A stretch of DNA of 64,000 nt from Rhodococcus sp. G-MC3 (GCF_030063335.1 NZ_JASISW010000001.1:186001-250000); one strand, 5' to 3'. Positions 26,607 through 35,231 are shown, counted from the stretch's first letter. A program made the numbers and translations. Notes: generated by a model not told the origin, from the letters alone.

Positions 26607-27887
26607 TCACCGCCAGTTTTGGCCGGAATGCCTGCCGGAGGCTGCCGGGAAATCGTCGGCGACCATGGCTGCCAGCTCGACGAACGCCCGCCGAGTCTGC
26701 GGGCGGAGCAAATCGAGATCGACGACGGCGCCCTCCGCAAGATGCTCGTCGAACGGCACAACGAGTACTGCCCGGCAGCGCTCGAGAAAGTGCTGCGTCA
26801 GCAAATTCATGTCCACCGCGGACGAGCCGGGGCGTACCGAGCTGATCACCACGACAGTTCGTTCGACCAAGTGGCCGTATCCATGCAACTGCAGCCAATC
26901 CAGGGTCGCCGCGGCACTGCGTGCACCGTCGACGGCAGGCGAGGACACCAGCACCAAGGCATTGGCCAGTTGGAGAACACCGTTCATCGCCGAATGCATG
27001 ATGCCGGTGCCGCAGTCGGTGAGGATGAGGTTGTAGTACACCTGCAACATCTCGATCACCGAGCGGTAGTCCTGCTCGCCGAACATTTCAGATGCGGCGG
27101 GATCTCGTTCGCCTGCAAGCACTTCCAGCCGACTCGGCGCTTGTGAAGTGTGCGCGCGTATGTCGGAATAGCGCCGGATGTTGTCGGCGTCCGCAAGCAG
27201 ATCCCGTACGGTGGACGACGTCTGACGTGGTACCCGCTCCCCCAGTGTGCCGAAGTCCGGGTTCGCATCGACCGCGATGACGCAATCTCCTCGTAGCGAC
27301 GCGAACGTCGACCCGAGACCGAGTGTGGTGGTGGTCTTACCGACACCACCCTTCAAAGACAGGAACGCGATTCGGTAGTCACCGAGAACGGGTTGCCGAA
27401 TACGCTCGACCTGGTTCCGAAAGCGTTCCTCGGCTGTCGACTCCCCCGGATTGATCACACCACCCGTCAGCCGATGGACACCACGGCGCCAACCGTTCGT
27501 CGACGCACGCTTGGGCCGACGCAACAAACTGTCAGGGGCCAGATCCTGGCTCGTCGGCTGGTACTGAGAACCATGCGGGGCCACATCGTATGCGCCTGGG
27601 CCGTGGGAGCCGGGTGTGGACGGCACCGAGTTGTTTCGATGCGGACTGTTGGAACCCGGATTGTTGGAACCTGGACTGTACGGCCCCTGGCTGTTCGGAG
27701 TGGAGTTCGATCGGTCGGTCGCTGCCACCTGATCTGACGGTCGCTGCACCGGAGCCAGAGCCCACGGCGCGGTCCACTCCTCGTCGGGTGCCTTGACCGG
27801 TTCGGACGGCGCAGAATATCCCGTCGGGGGTTGCCTGTCGGTCGATCGGGGCGTCTGCCACGGCGGTGACTGGCGGTCACCGTTCAT
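26607..27887 (-). CDS. MinD/ParA-like ATPase with disordered Pro/Ser/Asn-rich N-terminus
   Basis: ATG 27887 with AGGGGAG upstream gives 426 residues. The first 150 or so are low-complexity, with SPGSNNPGSNSPHRNNSVPS repeats. The ATPase domain has the deviant Walker A SLKGGVGKTTTTLGLGS, CVIAVDANPDFGTLGERV, and the Walker B-like NLILTDCGTGIMHSAMNGV. This architecture resembles the type VII secretion accessory EspI and other actinobacterial MinD-like proteins. No ParB, MinC or ESX gene is adjacent; neighbours are an M23 peptidase and xerC. A cell-pole, secretion or division role is only inferred. A perfect 20-bp palindrome lies 37 bases upstream of the start. Confidence 0.85.
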   Translation of the reverse strand: MNGDRQSPPWQTPRSTDRQPPTGYSAPSEPVKAPDEEWTAPWALAPVQRPSDQVAATDRSNSTPNSQGPYSPGSNNPGSNSPHRNNSVPSTPGSHGPGAYDVAPHGSQYQPTSQDLAPDSLLRRPKRASTNGWRRGVHRLTGGVINPGESTAEERFRNQVERIRQPVLGDYRIAFLSLKGGVGKTTTTLGLGSTFASLRGDCVIAVDANPDFGTLGERVPRQTSSTVRDLLADADNIRRYSDIRAHTSQAPSRLEVLAGERDPAASEMFGEQDYRSVIEMLQVYYNLILTDCGTGIMHSAMNGVLQLANALVLVSSPAVDGARSAAATLDWLQLHGYGHLVERTVVVISSVRPGSSAVDMNLLTQHFLERCRAVLVVPFDEHLAEGAVVDLDLLRPQTRRAFVELAAMVADDFPAASGRHSGQNWR

Positions 27888-27924
27888 GGATGCTCCCCTC
27901 GGATCCAAAGCGGCGTTCCGGACG

Positions 27925-27944
27925 GGTTCTACCGGGGTAGAACC
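27925..27944. promoter_or_regulatory. 20-bp perfect palindrome upstream of the MinD-like ATPase gene
   Basis: GGTTCTACC and GGTAGAACC form a perfect 9-bp inverted repeat with a two-base centre. In DNA it looks like an operator for a dimeric repressor; in RNA it would be a 5' leader hairpin. It lies in the 268-base space between xerC and the ATPase gene, which holds no other gene. Confidence 0.5.
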
Positions 27945-28155
27945 GTGGCGCATCGGCTGGCTCGAATCCGGTTGCGGTTGGATCGACCACGCCCCCGACG
28001 TGACCTGTGGTTGCTCGCGGTCCACGGTCCCCCCGTATCCGGCATTCTGGCGAAAATATTCGGACTTCACGATAGTTCGAGTCGACAATACTTCGCCTGT
28101 GGTCTGTTTCCACCACGACGCTACCAAACACCGTCGCGGGGGAACGTGGCGCAGC

Positions 28156-29082
28156 TCACGCTCGCGGGTGTGCGCGGTCGTGAACTGCCCGAAGTCGATC
28201 CACCGAAACATGCGTATAGATCTGAGTTGTCGCGAGCGACGAGTGCCCGAGCAATTCCTGGACGATACGCAGGTCTGCGCCGCCCTCGAGCAGATGAGTT
28301 GCTGCAGAGTGCCGCAATCCGTGCGGACCCATGTCGGGAGCTCCTGGTACCGATTCGAGCACCTCATGCACTGCAGTTCTGGCCTGTCGCGGATCGAGAC
28401 GACCTCCGCGACGCCCTACCAACAACGCAGAACCTGTTCGTTCCGTCGCCAGCGCAGGACGCCCATGGCTCATCCACATATCCAGCGCTGCCGCTGCCGG
28501 ACTTCCGTACGGTGCGCTGCGCTGCTTGTCTCCTTTGCCGGTGACCCTCACGAGTCGACGGTCGGTATCGACATCGTCCACGTCGAGTCCACAGAGCTCA
28601 CCGACGCGAATGCCGGTCGCGTACAACAACTCCACAATCGTCCGATCCCGAAGCGCCACCGGATCCAGCTCCGCTGCACCGACCTCGGCCCACGCCAACG
28701 CCTCGGCGGCCTGACTCTGTTTCAGCACGGCCGGCAGTGCGCGACGCGCTTTGGGTGACGCCAACCGTAGTGCCGGGTCACTGTCGATCCTGTCCGTGCG
28801 GGTCAGCCACGCGGTAAGCGTTCGCGCCGAAGAGGTCCGGCGGGCCATCGAGGTCCGCGCCGCACCGCTTCGAGCCTGCTGCGCCAGCCAGGATCGGAGA
28901 ACACGTAGATCGAGGGCATCCAATTCGGCGGTTTCCGCCGTCGTGATGAGGTGACCGAGCAGCGATTCCGCGTCCTTCAGATACGCGCGCACAGTGTTGA
29001 TCGACCGCGCACGCCCCAGTGTCAGGTATTCCGAGTACTCGTCGAGGTGCACTCGAAGAGTCGGTGGCAATGGGTCGTCCAT
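28156..29082 (-). CDS. xerC: Tyrosine recombinase XerC
   Basis: Resolves chromosome dimers at dif with XerD. Start at ATG 29082 ([20 protein letters not shown]) gives 308 residues; the upstream frame has no site of its own. The N-terminal SAM-like core-binding domain spans about residues 10-95. The catalytic residues are all present: Arg in [14 protein letters not shown], Lys in VTGKGDKQR, His-x-x-Arg in [15 protein letters not shown], His in [15 protein letters not shown], and the Tyr nucleophile in the same segment. Located as in M. tuberculosis (Rv2894c); not part of an integrated element. Confidence 0.94.
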   Translation of the reverse strand: MDDPLPPTLRVHLDEYSEYLTLGRARSINTVRAYLKDAESLLGHLITTAETAELDALDLRVLRSWLAQQARSGAARTSMARRTSSARTLTAWLTRTDRIDSDPALRLASPKARRALPAVLKQSQAAEALAWAEVGAAELDPVALRDRTIVELLYATGIRVGELCGLDVDDVDTDRRLVRVTGKGDKQRSAPYGSPAAAALDMWMSHGRPALATERTGSALLVGRRGGRLDPRQARTAVHEVLESVPGAPDMGPHGLRHSAATHLLEGGADLRIVQELLGHSSLATTQIYTHVSVDRLRAVHDRAHPRA

Positions 29083-29149
29083 GTGACCAGCCTTACGCGA
29101 GCGGACGCGGCGAGCAACATGACGCGCCGCCCATGACACCGGGGATGGA

Positions 29150-29926
29150 TCAGGATCCGGATTCGGCCTCGGCGAGTTCCCGCTTCCAGACGCGGAAATT
29201 CTCTTCCGTGCGTCCACGACGCCAGTAGCCGGAGATCGACGCCCATTCGGCGGGAACGCCGCGTTCCTTGCGGACGTAGCTGCGAAGATTGTGCATCACT
29301 GCTTGCGCCTCGCCGTGAATGAACACTTGAGCTTGGCCGGGTAGCCACTCGGTGTTGCGGACGGCGTCGATCAGCGGAGCGTGGTTTCCTGCCTTGTCTT
29401 CGCCGATCTCGTTGGAGCCGGCCCCGCGATGGATCCATGTCACGTCGACGACCGCGAGCGTTTCCATGTAAATCTCGTCGTTGCGGTCGGCGACCTCGAC
29501 GAACACCTTTGCGATGGCATCTTCAGGGAGCGCTTCGACTGCGGCGGAGATAGCCGGAACGGCGGACTCGTCACCTGCAAAAAGATGCCAGTCCGCGTCC
29601 GGACGCGGCTTGTACGCACCACTCGGACCGAAGAACGAAATGTGTGCGCCGGGTTCGACCGTTGCAGCCCACGGACCGGCCACACCCTCGTCGCCGTGGA
29701 CCACGAAGTCGATCGCAATCTCACGGGCATCGGTATCGACCGATCGCACGGTGTACGTGCGCTTCACCTCGTCGTCCTCGGGACCGAAAATCAGCTTCAC
29801 ATACGAGTCGGTGAAGTCCGACGGCGTGAAAGCGTCGAATCCAGGATCGCCCAAGTAGACCCGCTGCATGTGAGGGGTCAGCGCCTCCGTACGGAGGACG
29901 GTCAATGTCGTCTTGCTACGTGCCAC
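29150..29926 (-). CDS. viuB: Siderophore-interacting protein (ferric-siderophore reductase, ViuB type)
   Basis: A 258-residue flavin-dependent ferric-siderophore reductase. The FAD-binding segment is [20 protein letters not shown], followed by [20 protein letters not shown] and a C-terminal NAD(P)-binding domain ending [15 protein letters not shown], the family's typical close. It should release iron from imported siderophores in the cytoplasm. A DtxR/IdeR-like box is centred about 55 bases upstream of the start, so iron repression is expected. Positional equivalent of Rv2895c. Confidence 0.93.
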   Translation of the reverse strand: MARSKTTLTVLRTEALTPHMQRVYLGDPGFDAFTPSDFTDSYVKLIFGPEDDEVKRTYTVRSVDTDAREIAIDFVVHGDEGVAGPWAATVEPGAHISFFGPSGAYKPRPDADWHLFAGDESAVPAISAAVEALPEDAIAKVFVEVADRNDEIYMETLAVVDVTWIHRGAGSNEIGEDKAGNHAPLIDAVRNTEWLPGQAQVFIHGEAQAVMHNLRSYVRKERGVPAEWASISGYWRRGRTEENFRVWKRELAEAESGS

Positions 29927-29971
29927 GTGGTTTCTGCCTTTCCAAACTGTCCGAGAGACTGTCGAGAATCA

Positions 29972-29990
29972 TCGAGTAAGCGTTACCTAA
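29972..29990 (-). promoter_or_regulatory. Probable IdeR/DtxR iron box upstream of viuB
   Basis: The minus strand reads TTAGGTAACGCTTACTCGA, matching 13 of 19 positions of the IdeR consensus (TTAGGTTAGGCTAACCTAA), with the left half-site TTAGGT intact. Its right edge is 46 bases upstream of the viuB start, where promoter overlap is expected. Confidence 0.65.
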
Positions 29991-30076
29991 ATACTGTACC
30001 GGCAACCTTGGACCAGCAGTCGTGACAGCGTCATCGGGTAAAGCCTGATGTTGTTCGAACGGCCGCGCGGAGCTTG

Positions 30077-31159
30077 CTACGCGAAAACGTTGCGACGCAG
30101 ATAGCTACGCCGGATAGCGAACCTGAGCGCCTTTTCCAAGTCAGCGTCGCGCCGACCGGTCGCAACGACAGCGGTCAAAGCTTCACGCAAAAATTTCCGC
30201 TCGCCCGGCGAAACGAACATCCGACGTACCGTGTTCGGGTCTATCGGGCCTGGAAGCATCGGGCTCTCCGCGCCTGCCACCATGAGGCCGAGCTTCGTTC
30301 TGATGCACTTCGCGCAGTGTCCACAGTTGTAGCTACCGTTCGTGTTGTGCCAGCACACCCGCAGATGGGCCATCGCCGTTTCAGAATCACCCAGTCGCCT
30401 GATCTTTCCGATCCGACCAACGTCCAGTTCATGATGCTCGACCGCCATCTCACTACTGGACCAGCACGGGTCAAGATCCGGATGCGAGCCCCAGGGAGAC
30501 AATTGGTCACGGCTGTTCGACGACGGGACGAGCACGCGCTTGATGTGCGGCGCCAACGCCAGACCGACATGGGCGAGAGATGGGCCGTGATACACATTGC
30601 CCCATGCCATCCGCAGAGGGTCGCCAAAAGCCGAGCGGATGGTGGTGGTGACCTCGACGAGCGGTTTGCCGAGATCAGCCGCGGCCTCCCTCGCCGCAGC
30701 TTGTGCTGCATCAGCCAAGGCCCCATCGGAAATTTTGATGTCGAACCCGTGAACAAAGATTAGATGGGTGATGCGATCGGATTGCGTGATGGCGGTATAA
30801 AAGCTGTCCACACCACCGCTGAAGAAACTACCCACCCCTGACGCCCCGCTGTGCTGCGCAAATCCTTGTTCAGTTGCGACCGGAACGACGCTGAATCGTC
30901 TCGGCCACCAGCCGTTGATCACCTGCTGCGCGGACAGCGCCCCAGACAGAGCGATTGCGTCGACCGGGCCCTCCATCGAAAGGTCCCAACCGTGCTGCAT
31001 TGCGACCGGCACAGCCACGGGCAACCATGGGGTCGTTGACTGATCCAGAGCGTAGTTCGACTGGGTGACCGCCCGATATTCGCCCTTCGGCGTCTCGATG
31101 ATCGCCTCGATGCACTTCGGGTCCGCGGATCGAACACGCACGTGCATACGGTCGATCAT
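30077..31159 (-). CDS. PP-loop ATPase family protein, QueC-like, lone gene
   Basis: A 360-residue protein. About residues 110-125 carry the PP-loop SFFSGGVDSFYTAI, used by ATP pyrophosphatases such as QueC, NAD synthetase and asparagine synthetase. Conserved-looking segments follow: HLIFVHGFDIKI, VLVPSSNSRDQLSPWGSHPD, and near the C-terminus a Cys cluster YNCGHCAKCIRTKL like the zinc site of QueC. The N-terminal 100 residues match nothing I recognise. No queD, queE, queF or tgt is nearby, so preQ0 synthesis is not supported by context. M. tuberculosis has no gene between viuB and dprA here as far as I recall. Substrate and role unknown; adenylation of a carboxylate or amide synthesis is the family chemistry. 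Confidence 0.75.
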   Translation of the reverse strand: MIDRMHVRVRSADPKCIEAIIETPKGEYRAVTQSNYALDQSTTPWLPVAVPVAMQHGWDLSMEGPVDAIALSGALSAQQVINGWWPRRFSVVPVATEQGFAQHSGASGVGSFFSGGVDSFYTAITQSDRITHLIFVHGFDIKISDGALADAAQAAAREAAADLGKPLVEVTTTIRSAFGDPLRMAWGNVYHGPSLAHVGLALAPHIKRVLVPSSNSRDQLSPWGSHPDLDPCWSSSEMAVEHHELDVGRIGKIRRLGDSETAMAHLRVCWHNTNGSYNCGHCAKCIRTKLGLMVAGAESPMLPGPIDPNTVRRMFVSPGERKFLREALTAVVATGRRDADLEKALRFAIRRSYLRRNVFA

Positions 31160-31294
31160 GCGGTCATGCTTTCATAGCTGGAGCCGCCAACACCCCGGTA
31201 TCGACTCATCCATCCGTCCATCGACGGTGTGGAATTTCTGTTGCAACGCCGCTTTGATGCAAGGCCCTTGGACAGAACGTCGCAACAACCACGC

Positions 31295-32416
31295 TCATCC
31301 CGTCACAACTCGGAACCATCCGGTCTCGTCGCTCGCAACGAACCCGTCCATCTCGAGAAGAGGGAGTACCGAGCGCACCTTGGCCAGGGGCAGCGATGCG
31401 CGTTCCGAGAGTTCCCGCGGTGAGAGCGCACCCGATGCAGGTAACGCGTCGTAAACGAGTAATGCGTTCGGGGACAGCGCGTCGAGATCCCTGAACATCG
31501 ACGGACGACCTTCACCAACATCGCCCACCGGTCCGCATTCGGCGACGACGTCGTGGGCGTCGGCGACCAACCTCGCTTCACCGTCGCGGATCATGCGATG
31601 GCATCCTTTCGAGGACGCAGAAGTGACCGGTCCTGGCACAGCCAACACCGGTCTGCCGAGCTTGTGCGCCCACGCCGCAGTGTTCCTTGCACCGCTGCGC
31701 CATCCGGCTTCGACGACCACCACCGACGATCCGATGCCCGCGACGATGCGGTTTCGCGCCAGAAATCTGTGCTTGGCCGGCGGGGTGCCCGGTGCGTATT
31801 CACTGACGACCGCACCGTTGTCTGCGATTCGTTGCAACAACCTGAGATGTCCTGCCGGATAGGCGCGGTCGATACCGCACGCCAGCACCGCCATCGTTGA
31901 TCCGCCGACCCCCAATGCAGCCCGGTGTGCGGCCGCGTCGATCCCGAACGCGCCTCCGGAGACGATCGTCCAACCGTCGACAGAAAGGTCACCGGCGATC
32001 TCCGCCGTCACGTGCTCGCCATAAGCGCTGGCGGCGCGCGTCCCGACGATCGAGACAGCTCGATCGGTCAAATCGGACACCGAAGTGCGTCCGAGAACCC
32101 ACAGCGAAAGAGGAGCACATTGATCGACGCCTTCCGGCATGCCTGGCCCGTCGAACGCGAGGAAGCGCCACTGCGGCCAGTCGTCGTCGTCCGGAGTAAC
32201 CAACCGTCCATTCAGTGCCGCAACAAGATCCAGATCCGCAGACGCGGTATCGATGTGCGATCTCACTTGTAGACGTTCACCGAGCGTTCCGGCTGCAACA
32301 GCTGCCGCTGCCGCCTCGGGACCTTCCTTTGCAGCGAACTGCGAAAGGGGACGATGAGGCCCCTGCGCGACTCGCGAGAGGTATGCCCACGCACGGCGCC
32401 GAGTATCGGAAGTCAT
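31295..32416 (-). CDS. dprA: DNA-processing protein DprA
   Basis: Loads RecA on incoming single-stranded DNA; in non-transformable actinobacteria the role is less clear. The 373-residue protein (ATG at 32416, overlapping the comM stop as TGATG; a GTG one codon earlier is possible) has an N-terminal SAM-like region, the Rossmann core VSIVGTRAASAYGEHVTAEI with SGGAFGIDAAAHRAAL and FLARNRIVAGIGSSVVVVEA, and a C-terminal winged helix (LSPRELSERASLPLAKVRSV). Part of the yraN-comM-dprA coupled unit. Confidence 0.94.
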   Translation of the reverse strand: MTSDTRRRAWAYLSRVAQGPHRPLSQFAAKEGPEAAAAAVAAGTLGERLQVRSHIDTASADLDLVAALNGRLVTPDDDDWPQWRFLAFDGPGMPEGVDQCAPLSLWVLGRTSVSDLTDRAVSIVGTRAASAYGEHVTAEIAGDLSVDGWTIVSGGAFGIDAAAHRAALGVGGSTMAVLACGIDRAYPAGHLRLLQRIADNGAVVSEYAPGTPPAKHRFLARNRIVAGIGSSVVVVEAGWRSGARNTAAWAHKLGRPVLAVPGPVTSASSKGCHRMIRDGEARLVADAHDVVAECGPVGDVGEGRPSMFRDLDALSPNALLVYDALPASGALSPRELSERASLPLAKVRSVLPLLEMDGFVASDETGWFRVVTG

Positions 32417-33924
32417 CACATCATCCCCTTGTCGCGGAAGTCCAATGCGGCTCCCACCTCGTCGATTCCTGGTGTGTCTCCCCCGGCCAAGTCGCAGAGA
32501 GTCCACGACACCCGAAGCGCTCTATCGGCGCCCCTAGCCGTAAGAGAGCCGTTCTGGAGCGCCCGCTCTAGCGGCCTCAAAGTGTCCCGGGAGAGCCGAA
32601 ACCTCTGGCGCAGAGCCGGTCCGGGAACCTCCGCGTTCGTTGTCCATCCGTACTCGCGCCACCGCTCGACAGCGGCTTCGCGGGCGCCCGTCACTCGCGC
32701 GCGCACTTGCTCGGTCGTTTCGCCGATCTCGTCCGACAGAGCCCCGGTCGCGGCCGACACCATTGCGATGCGTAGATCAACACGGTCGAGAAGCGGCCCC
32801 GATAGCTTGCCCAGATACTTTCTGCGCGCCGTGGGTGCGCAGACACAGTCCGCGTTCCGCGCAGGAGCACATGGGCACGGATTTGCTGCCAGTATCAATT
32901 GGAAGCGAGCAGGGTATCGTGCGACACCGTCCCGCCGAGCGATCCTGATCTCACCGTCTTCGAGCGGAGTCCTCAGTGCCTCCAGTACTTTCGGGCCCAT
33001 CTCGGCGCATTCGTCGAGAAACAACACGCCCCGATGTGCGCGGCTGACCGCACCCGGTTTCGCCATTCCAGTCCCACCGCCCACCATCGCACTGACCGTC
33101 GTCGAATGATGAGGAGCGATGAACGGCGGCGACGAAATCAACGGACGATCGCCCGTCAACATCCCAGCCACCGAATGAATCGCCGTCACCTCCAACGCCT
33201 CTGCCTCCGTCAACGGCGGAAGAATTCCTGGAAGTCGCTGAGCCAGCATCGTTTTACCTATACCCGGCGGCCCCGTCAACATGATGTGATGCGCCCCAGC
33301 CGCCGCAACCTCGAGCGCCCACCTTGCCTCCGACTGACCCACCACCTCACACATGTCCGGATACGACACATCGTCGCGCAGCGACGACGGCGGCGGGGAC
33401 GCAAGCATTGTTTCCCCCCGAAGCCACTTGACCACCTCCGCCAGCGACTCCGCCCCCAGCACCTCGATACCCTCGACCAACCCCGCCTCCGTCAACGACG
33501 CCACCGGCACTACGATTCGGCCCCATCCTGCACGCTTGATCGCCAACACCGCGGGCAATACCCCACGCACCGCCCGCAACCGGCCGTCCAACGCCAACTC
33601 TCCGACGAAAATCGATTTCAGCAGCGACCGCCGTGGAATCTGTTTGTCCGCATCCAATACGGAAAGAGCAAGTGCAAGATCGTAAACGGAACCAACCTTG
33701 GGCAACGTCGCAGGCGACAACGCAAGAATCACCCGCGAATCCGGCCAACTACCTCCCGAGTTGGTTACCGCGGCCTTCACTCGATCCCGCGACTCGTTCA
33801 ACGCCGTATCCGGCAACCCCACCAGATGCACTCCCGGAAGCCCACGCCCGATGTCCGCCTCGATCTCCACGACCTGACCGTCGACACCACTCACCGCAAC
33901 CGAGAACGCACGTCCGAGCGCCAT
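32416..33924 (-). CDS. comM: YifB/ComM family AAA+ ATPase (Mg chelatase-like)
   Basis: Hexameric DNA helicase promoting branch migration during recombination. The 502-residue protein has the N-terminal ChlI-like fold (VEIEADIGRGLPGVHLVGLP), Walker A GPPGIGKTMLAQRLPG, Walker B GVLFLDECAEM, and a C-terminal lid with ANPCPCAPARNADCVCAPTA followed by YLGKLSGPLLDRVDLRI. Although annotated in many genomes as a magnesium chelatase, it lacks the chelatase context. Stop and start overlap by one base with both neighbours (TGATG twice). Confidence 0.94.
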   Translation of the reverse strand: MALGRAFSVAVSGVDGQVVEIEADIGRGLPGVHLVGLPDTALNESRDRVKAAVTNSGGSWPDSRVILALSPATLPKVGSVYDLALALSVLDADKQIPRRSLLKSIFVGELALDGRLRAVRGVLPAVLAIKRAGWGRIVVPVASLTEAGLVEGIEVLGAESLAEVVKWLRGETMLASPPPSSLRDDVSYPDMCEVVGQSEARWALEVAAAGAHHIMLTGPPGIGKTMLAQRLPGILPPLTEAEALEVTAIHSVAGMLTGDRPLISSPPFIAPHHSTTVSAMVGGGTGMAKPGAVSRAHRGVLFLDECAEMGPKVLEALRTPLEDGEIRIARRDGVARYPARFQLILAANPCPCAPARNADCVCAPTARRKYLGKLSGPLLDRVDLRIAMVSAATGALSDEIGETTEQVRARVTGAREAAVERWREYGWTTNAEVPGPALRQRFRLSRDTLRPLERALQNGSLTARGADRALRVSWTLCDLAGGDTPGIDEVGAALDFRDKGMM

Positions 33925-34277
33925 CAGAACGCGCCGCGCAGATGCGACACCACAGGGTCACCGTCACGCGTCATCAGGACGCCGATGACATCGAAACGTA
34001 AACGAACCCAAGGACTTCCGCGCTCATCCAGCCACGCCAACGCCAACCGACGAATCCGCTGCTGTTTCGCATACGTCACCGATTCCGCGGGAGTGCCGTA
34101 ACCGGTGCCCGACCGAGTTTTCACCTCCACGAACACCACGACATCCCCGTCACGGGCGACTATATCGAGCTCACCGTATCGGCACCGCCAGTTGCGATCG
34201 ACCACTTCCATCCCACTGTCGACCAACTGCAACGCCGCCAACGCCTCGCCGCGCGCACCCAATTCCGAATTCGACAC
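33924..34277 (-). CDS. YraN family (UPF0102) endonuclease-like protein
   Basis: A 117-residue protein of the UPF0102/YraN family. The restriction-endonuclease-like core is visible: RNWRCRYGELDIVARDGDVV followed by VFVEVKTRSG, giving the E-x-D and E-x-K catalytic arrangement, and the C-terminal VRLRFDVIGV. It is first in the coupled yraN-comM-dprA unit, all of which act on DNA. Equivalent of Rv2898c. Confidence 0.92.
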   Translation of the reverse strand: MSNSELGARGEALAALQLVDSGMEVVDRNWRCRYGELDIVARDGDVVVFVEVKTRSGTGYGTPAESVTYAKQQRIRRLALAWLDERGSPWVRLRFDVIGVLMTRDGDPVVSHLRGAF

Positions 34278-34479
34278 CGTCGCCCCCTATGGTCATCGGT
34301 CCGCCGACTGCCGAACCAGATAACCGACGGTGCACCACACCCCACCCCCAGCCGTCGCACGATCCCAGGTCGACAATTGCCCTGTGGATGACACCGCGCC
34401 CTGTGGAGAACCAATCGATCTCCATCAATCAACAGCCAGGAATTGTCAGACCCCTGTGCTGACAAACCCACCCACGCAC

Positions 34480-34512
34480 AACAATGCCCCCACCGCATCG
34501 GCAGGGGCATCG
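34480..34512 (-). terminator. Terminator downstream of lsr2
   Basis: On the minus strand, ATGCCCC and GGGGCAT form a stem with an 11-14 base loop followed by TGTTGTG. It lies 20 bases past the lsr2 stop. The rest of the gap up to yraN (34278-34479) shows no gene; it has two copies of CCTGTGGA with partial similarity to DnaA boxes. Confidence 0.65.
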
Positions 34513-34531
34513 ACGAGGAAGATTCGGGAGA

Positions 34532-34870
34532 TCAGTGCGCGGCCTCGTAGGCCGTCTGCACATCCTGACTGATACGACCACGAGCACTGACGTCGTGACC
34601 GTTCTCCCGCGCCCACGTACGAATATCCTGCAAATCGGCCTTCCCCCGAGCCTGGCCGGATACAGACTTGCGCGCCTTTCGGCCAGACACCTTTTCGGCG
34701 TGCTCGATCCAGAACGCGAGTTGCTCGTGCAATTCGTTTGCATGCTTCAGGTTCAGGTCGATCCGATACTGATTACCTCCGATACCGAATTCGATGGTCT
34801 CCCCCTGCCCCTCTTTGATGACGGAACCGTCGACGTCATCGATCATCTGGACGAGAGTCTTGCGCGCCAT
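34532..34870 (-). CDS. lsr2: Lsr2 family nucleoid-associated protein
   Basis: H-NS-like xenogeneic silencer that bridges AT-rich DNA. The 112-residue protein has the N-terminal oligomerisation domain (MARKTLVQMIDDVDGS, then IEFGIGGNQYRIDLN) and the C-terminal DNA-binding domain with the RGR minor-groove motif in SARGRISQDVQTAYEAA. The main mycobacterial lsr2 (Rv3597c) is elsewhere next to clpC, so this may be a second paralogue, as Rhodococcus often has. Its own upstream region is distinctly AT-rich, which suits autoregulation. Confidence 0.94.
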   Translation of the reverse strand: MARKTLVQMIDDVDGSVIKEGQGETIEFGIGGNQYRIDLNLKHANELHEQLAFWIEHAEKVSGRKARKSVSGQARGKADLQDIRTWARENGHDVSARGRISQDVQTAYEAAH

Positions 34871-35072
34871 GTCCGAACCTCTAACAGTGAAGGGAAATAT
34901 CTATGATTAAGTTGTTTCTACCACCAGAAACGGGCCCAACACAAAAGAATCAACAAATCCACAGCCAAGTTTCAGGAAATAACAAAAACATACCGCGACA
35001 GCGAATAGAAGTTCGAATTACCAAAATTACTGTGGCTCCGAGTATTTCACCGAGCAACTAACAGGCAACAGA
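34871..35072 (-). promoter_or_regulatory. AT-rich lsr2 promoter region
   Basis: By hand count the two 60-base lines 34921-35040 are about 42-45 percent GC, against roughly 60-65 percent around them. There are runs such as AACAAAAACA, AATAGAAG and CAAAATTAC. No reading frame is convincing here. This is the kind of DNA Lsr2 binds, so negative autoregulation is plausible. Confidence 0.6.
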
Positions 35073-35231
35073 TCACTGTTGCAGAATCGCCCACACAACT
35101 TGTCCGACCACCAGGCACACCGCCGCGGCGCCGATCAGCTGAGCACACATGACGAGGTTTCGACGCGATCGACGTCTGCCGACGGCGTACAGGGCCACAG
35201 AAATCAACAGCAACCACAGGGTGAATGACAT
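35073..35231 (-). CDS. Small two-helix membrane protein, 52 residues
   Basis: ATG at 35231, stop TGA at 35073. The translation begins MSFTLWLLLISVALYAVG, continues RRRSRRNLVMCAQLIGAAAV and ends in WAILQQ. Two hydrophobic helices are joined by a strongly basic loop (RRRSRR), so the loop should be cytoplasmic. It starts 9 bases after the stop of the DUF2469 gene, so it is likely the last gene of the lepB-rnhB-DUF2469 unit. Too short for most automated calls; codon use (GC-rich third positions, clean stop) supports it. Not recognised as a known family. Confidence 0.6.
   Translation of the reverse strand: MSFTLWLLLISVALYAVGRRRSRRNLVMCAQLIGAAAVCLVVGQVVWAILQQ

Noticed and set aside
28156..29082. 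XerC as an integrase of a mobile element
   Set aside because: The sequence and position match the chromosomal XerC of mycobacteria; no attachment-site repeats, phage genes or tRNA are nearby.
32416..33924. comM as a subunit of magnesium chelatase
   Set aside because: The YifB/ComM arrangement and the dprA/yraN context point to DNA recombination. The true chelatase-type ATPase is the fragment at the start of the window.
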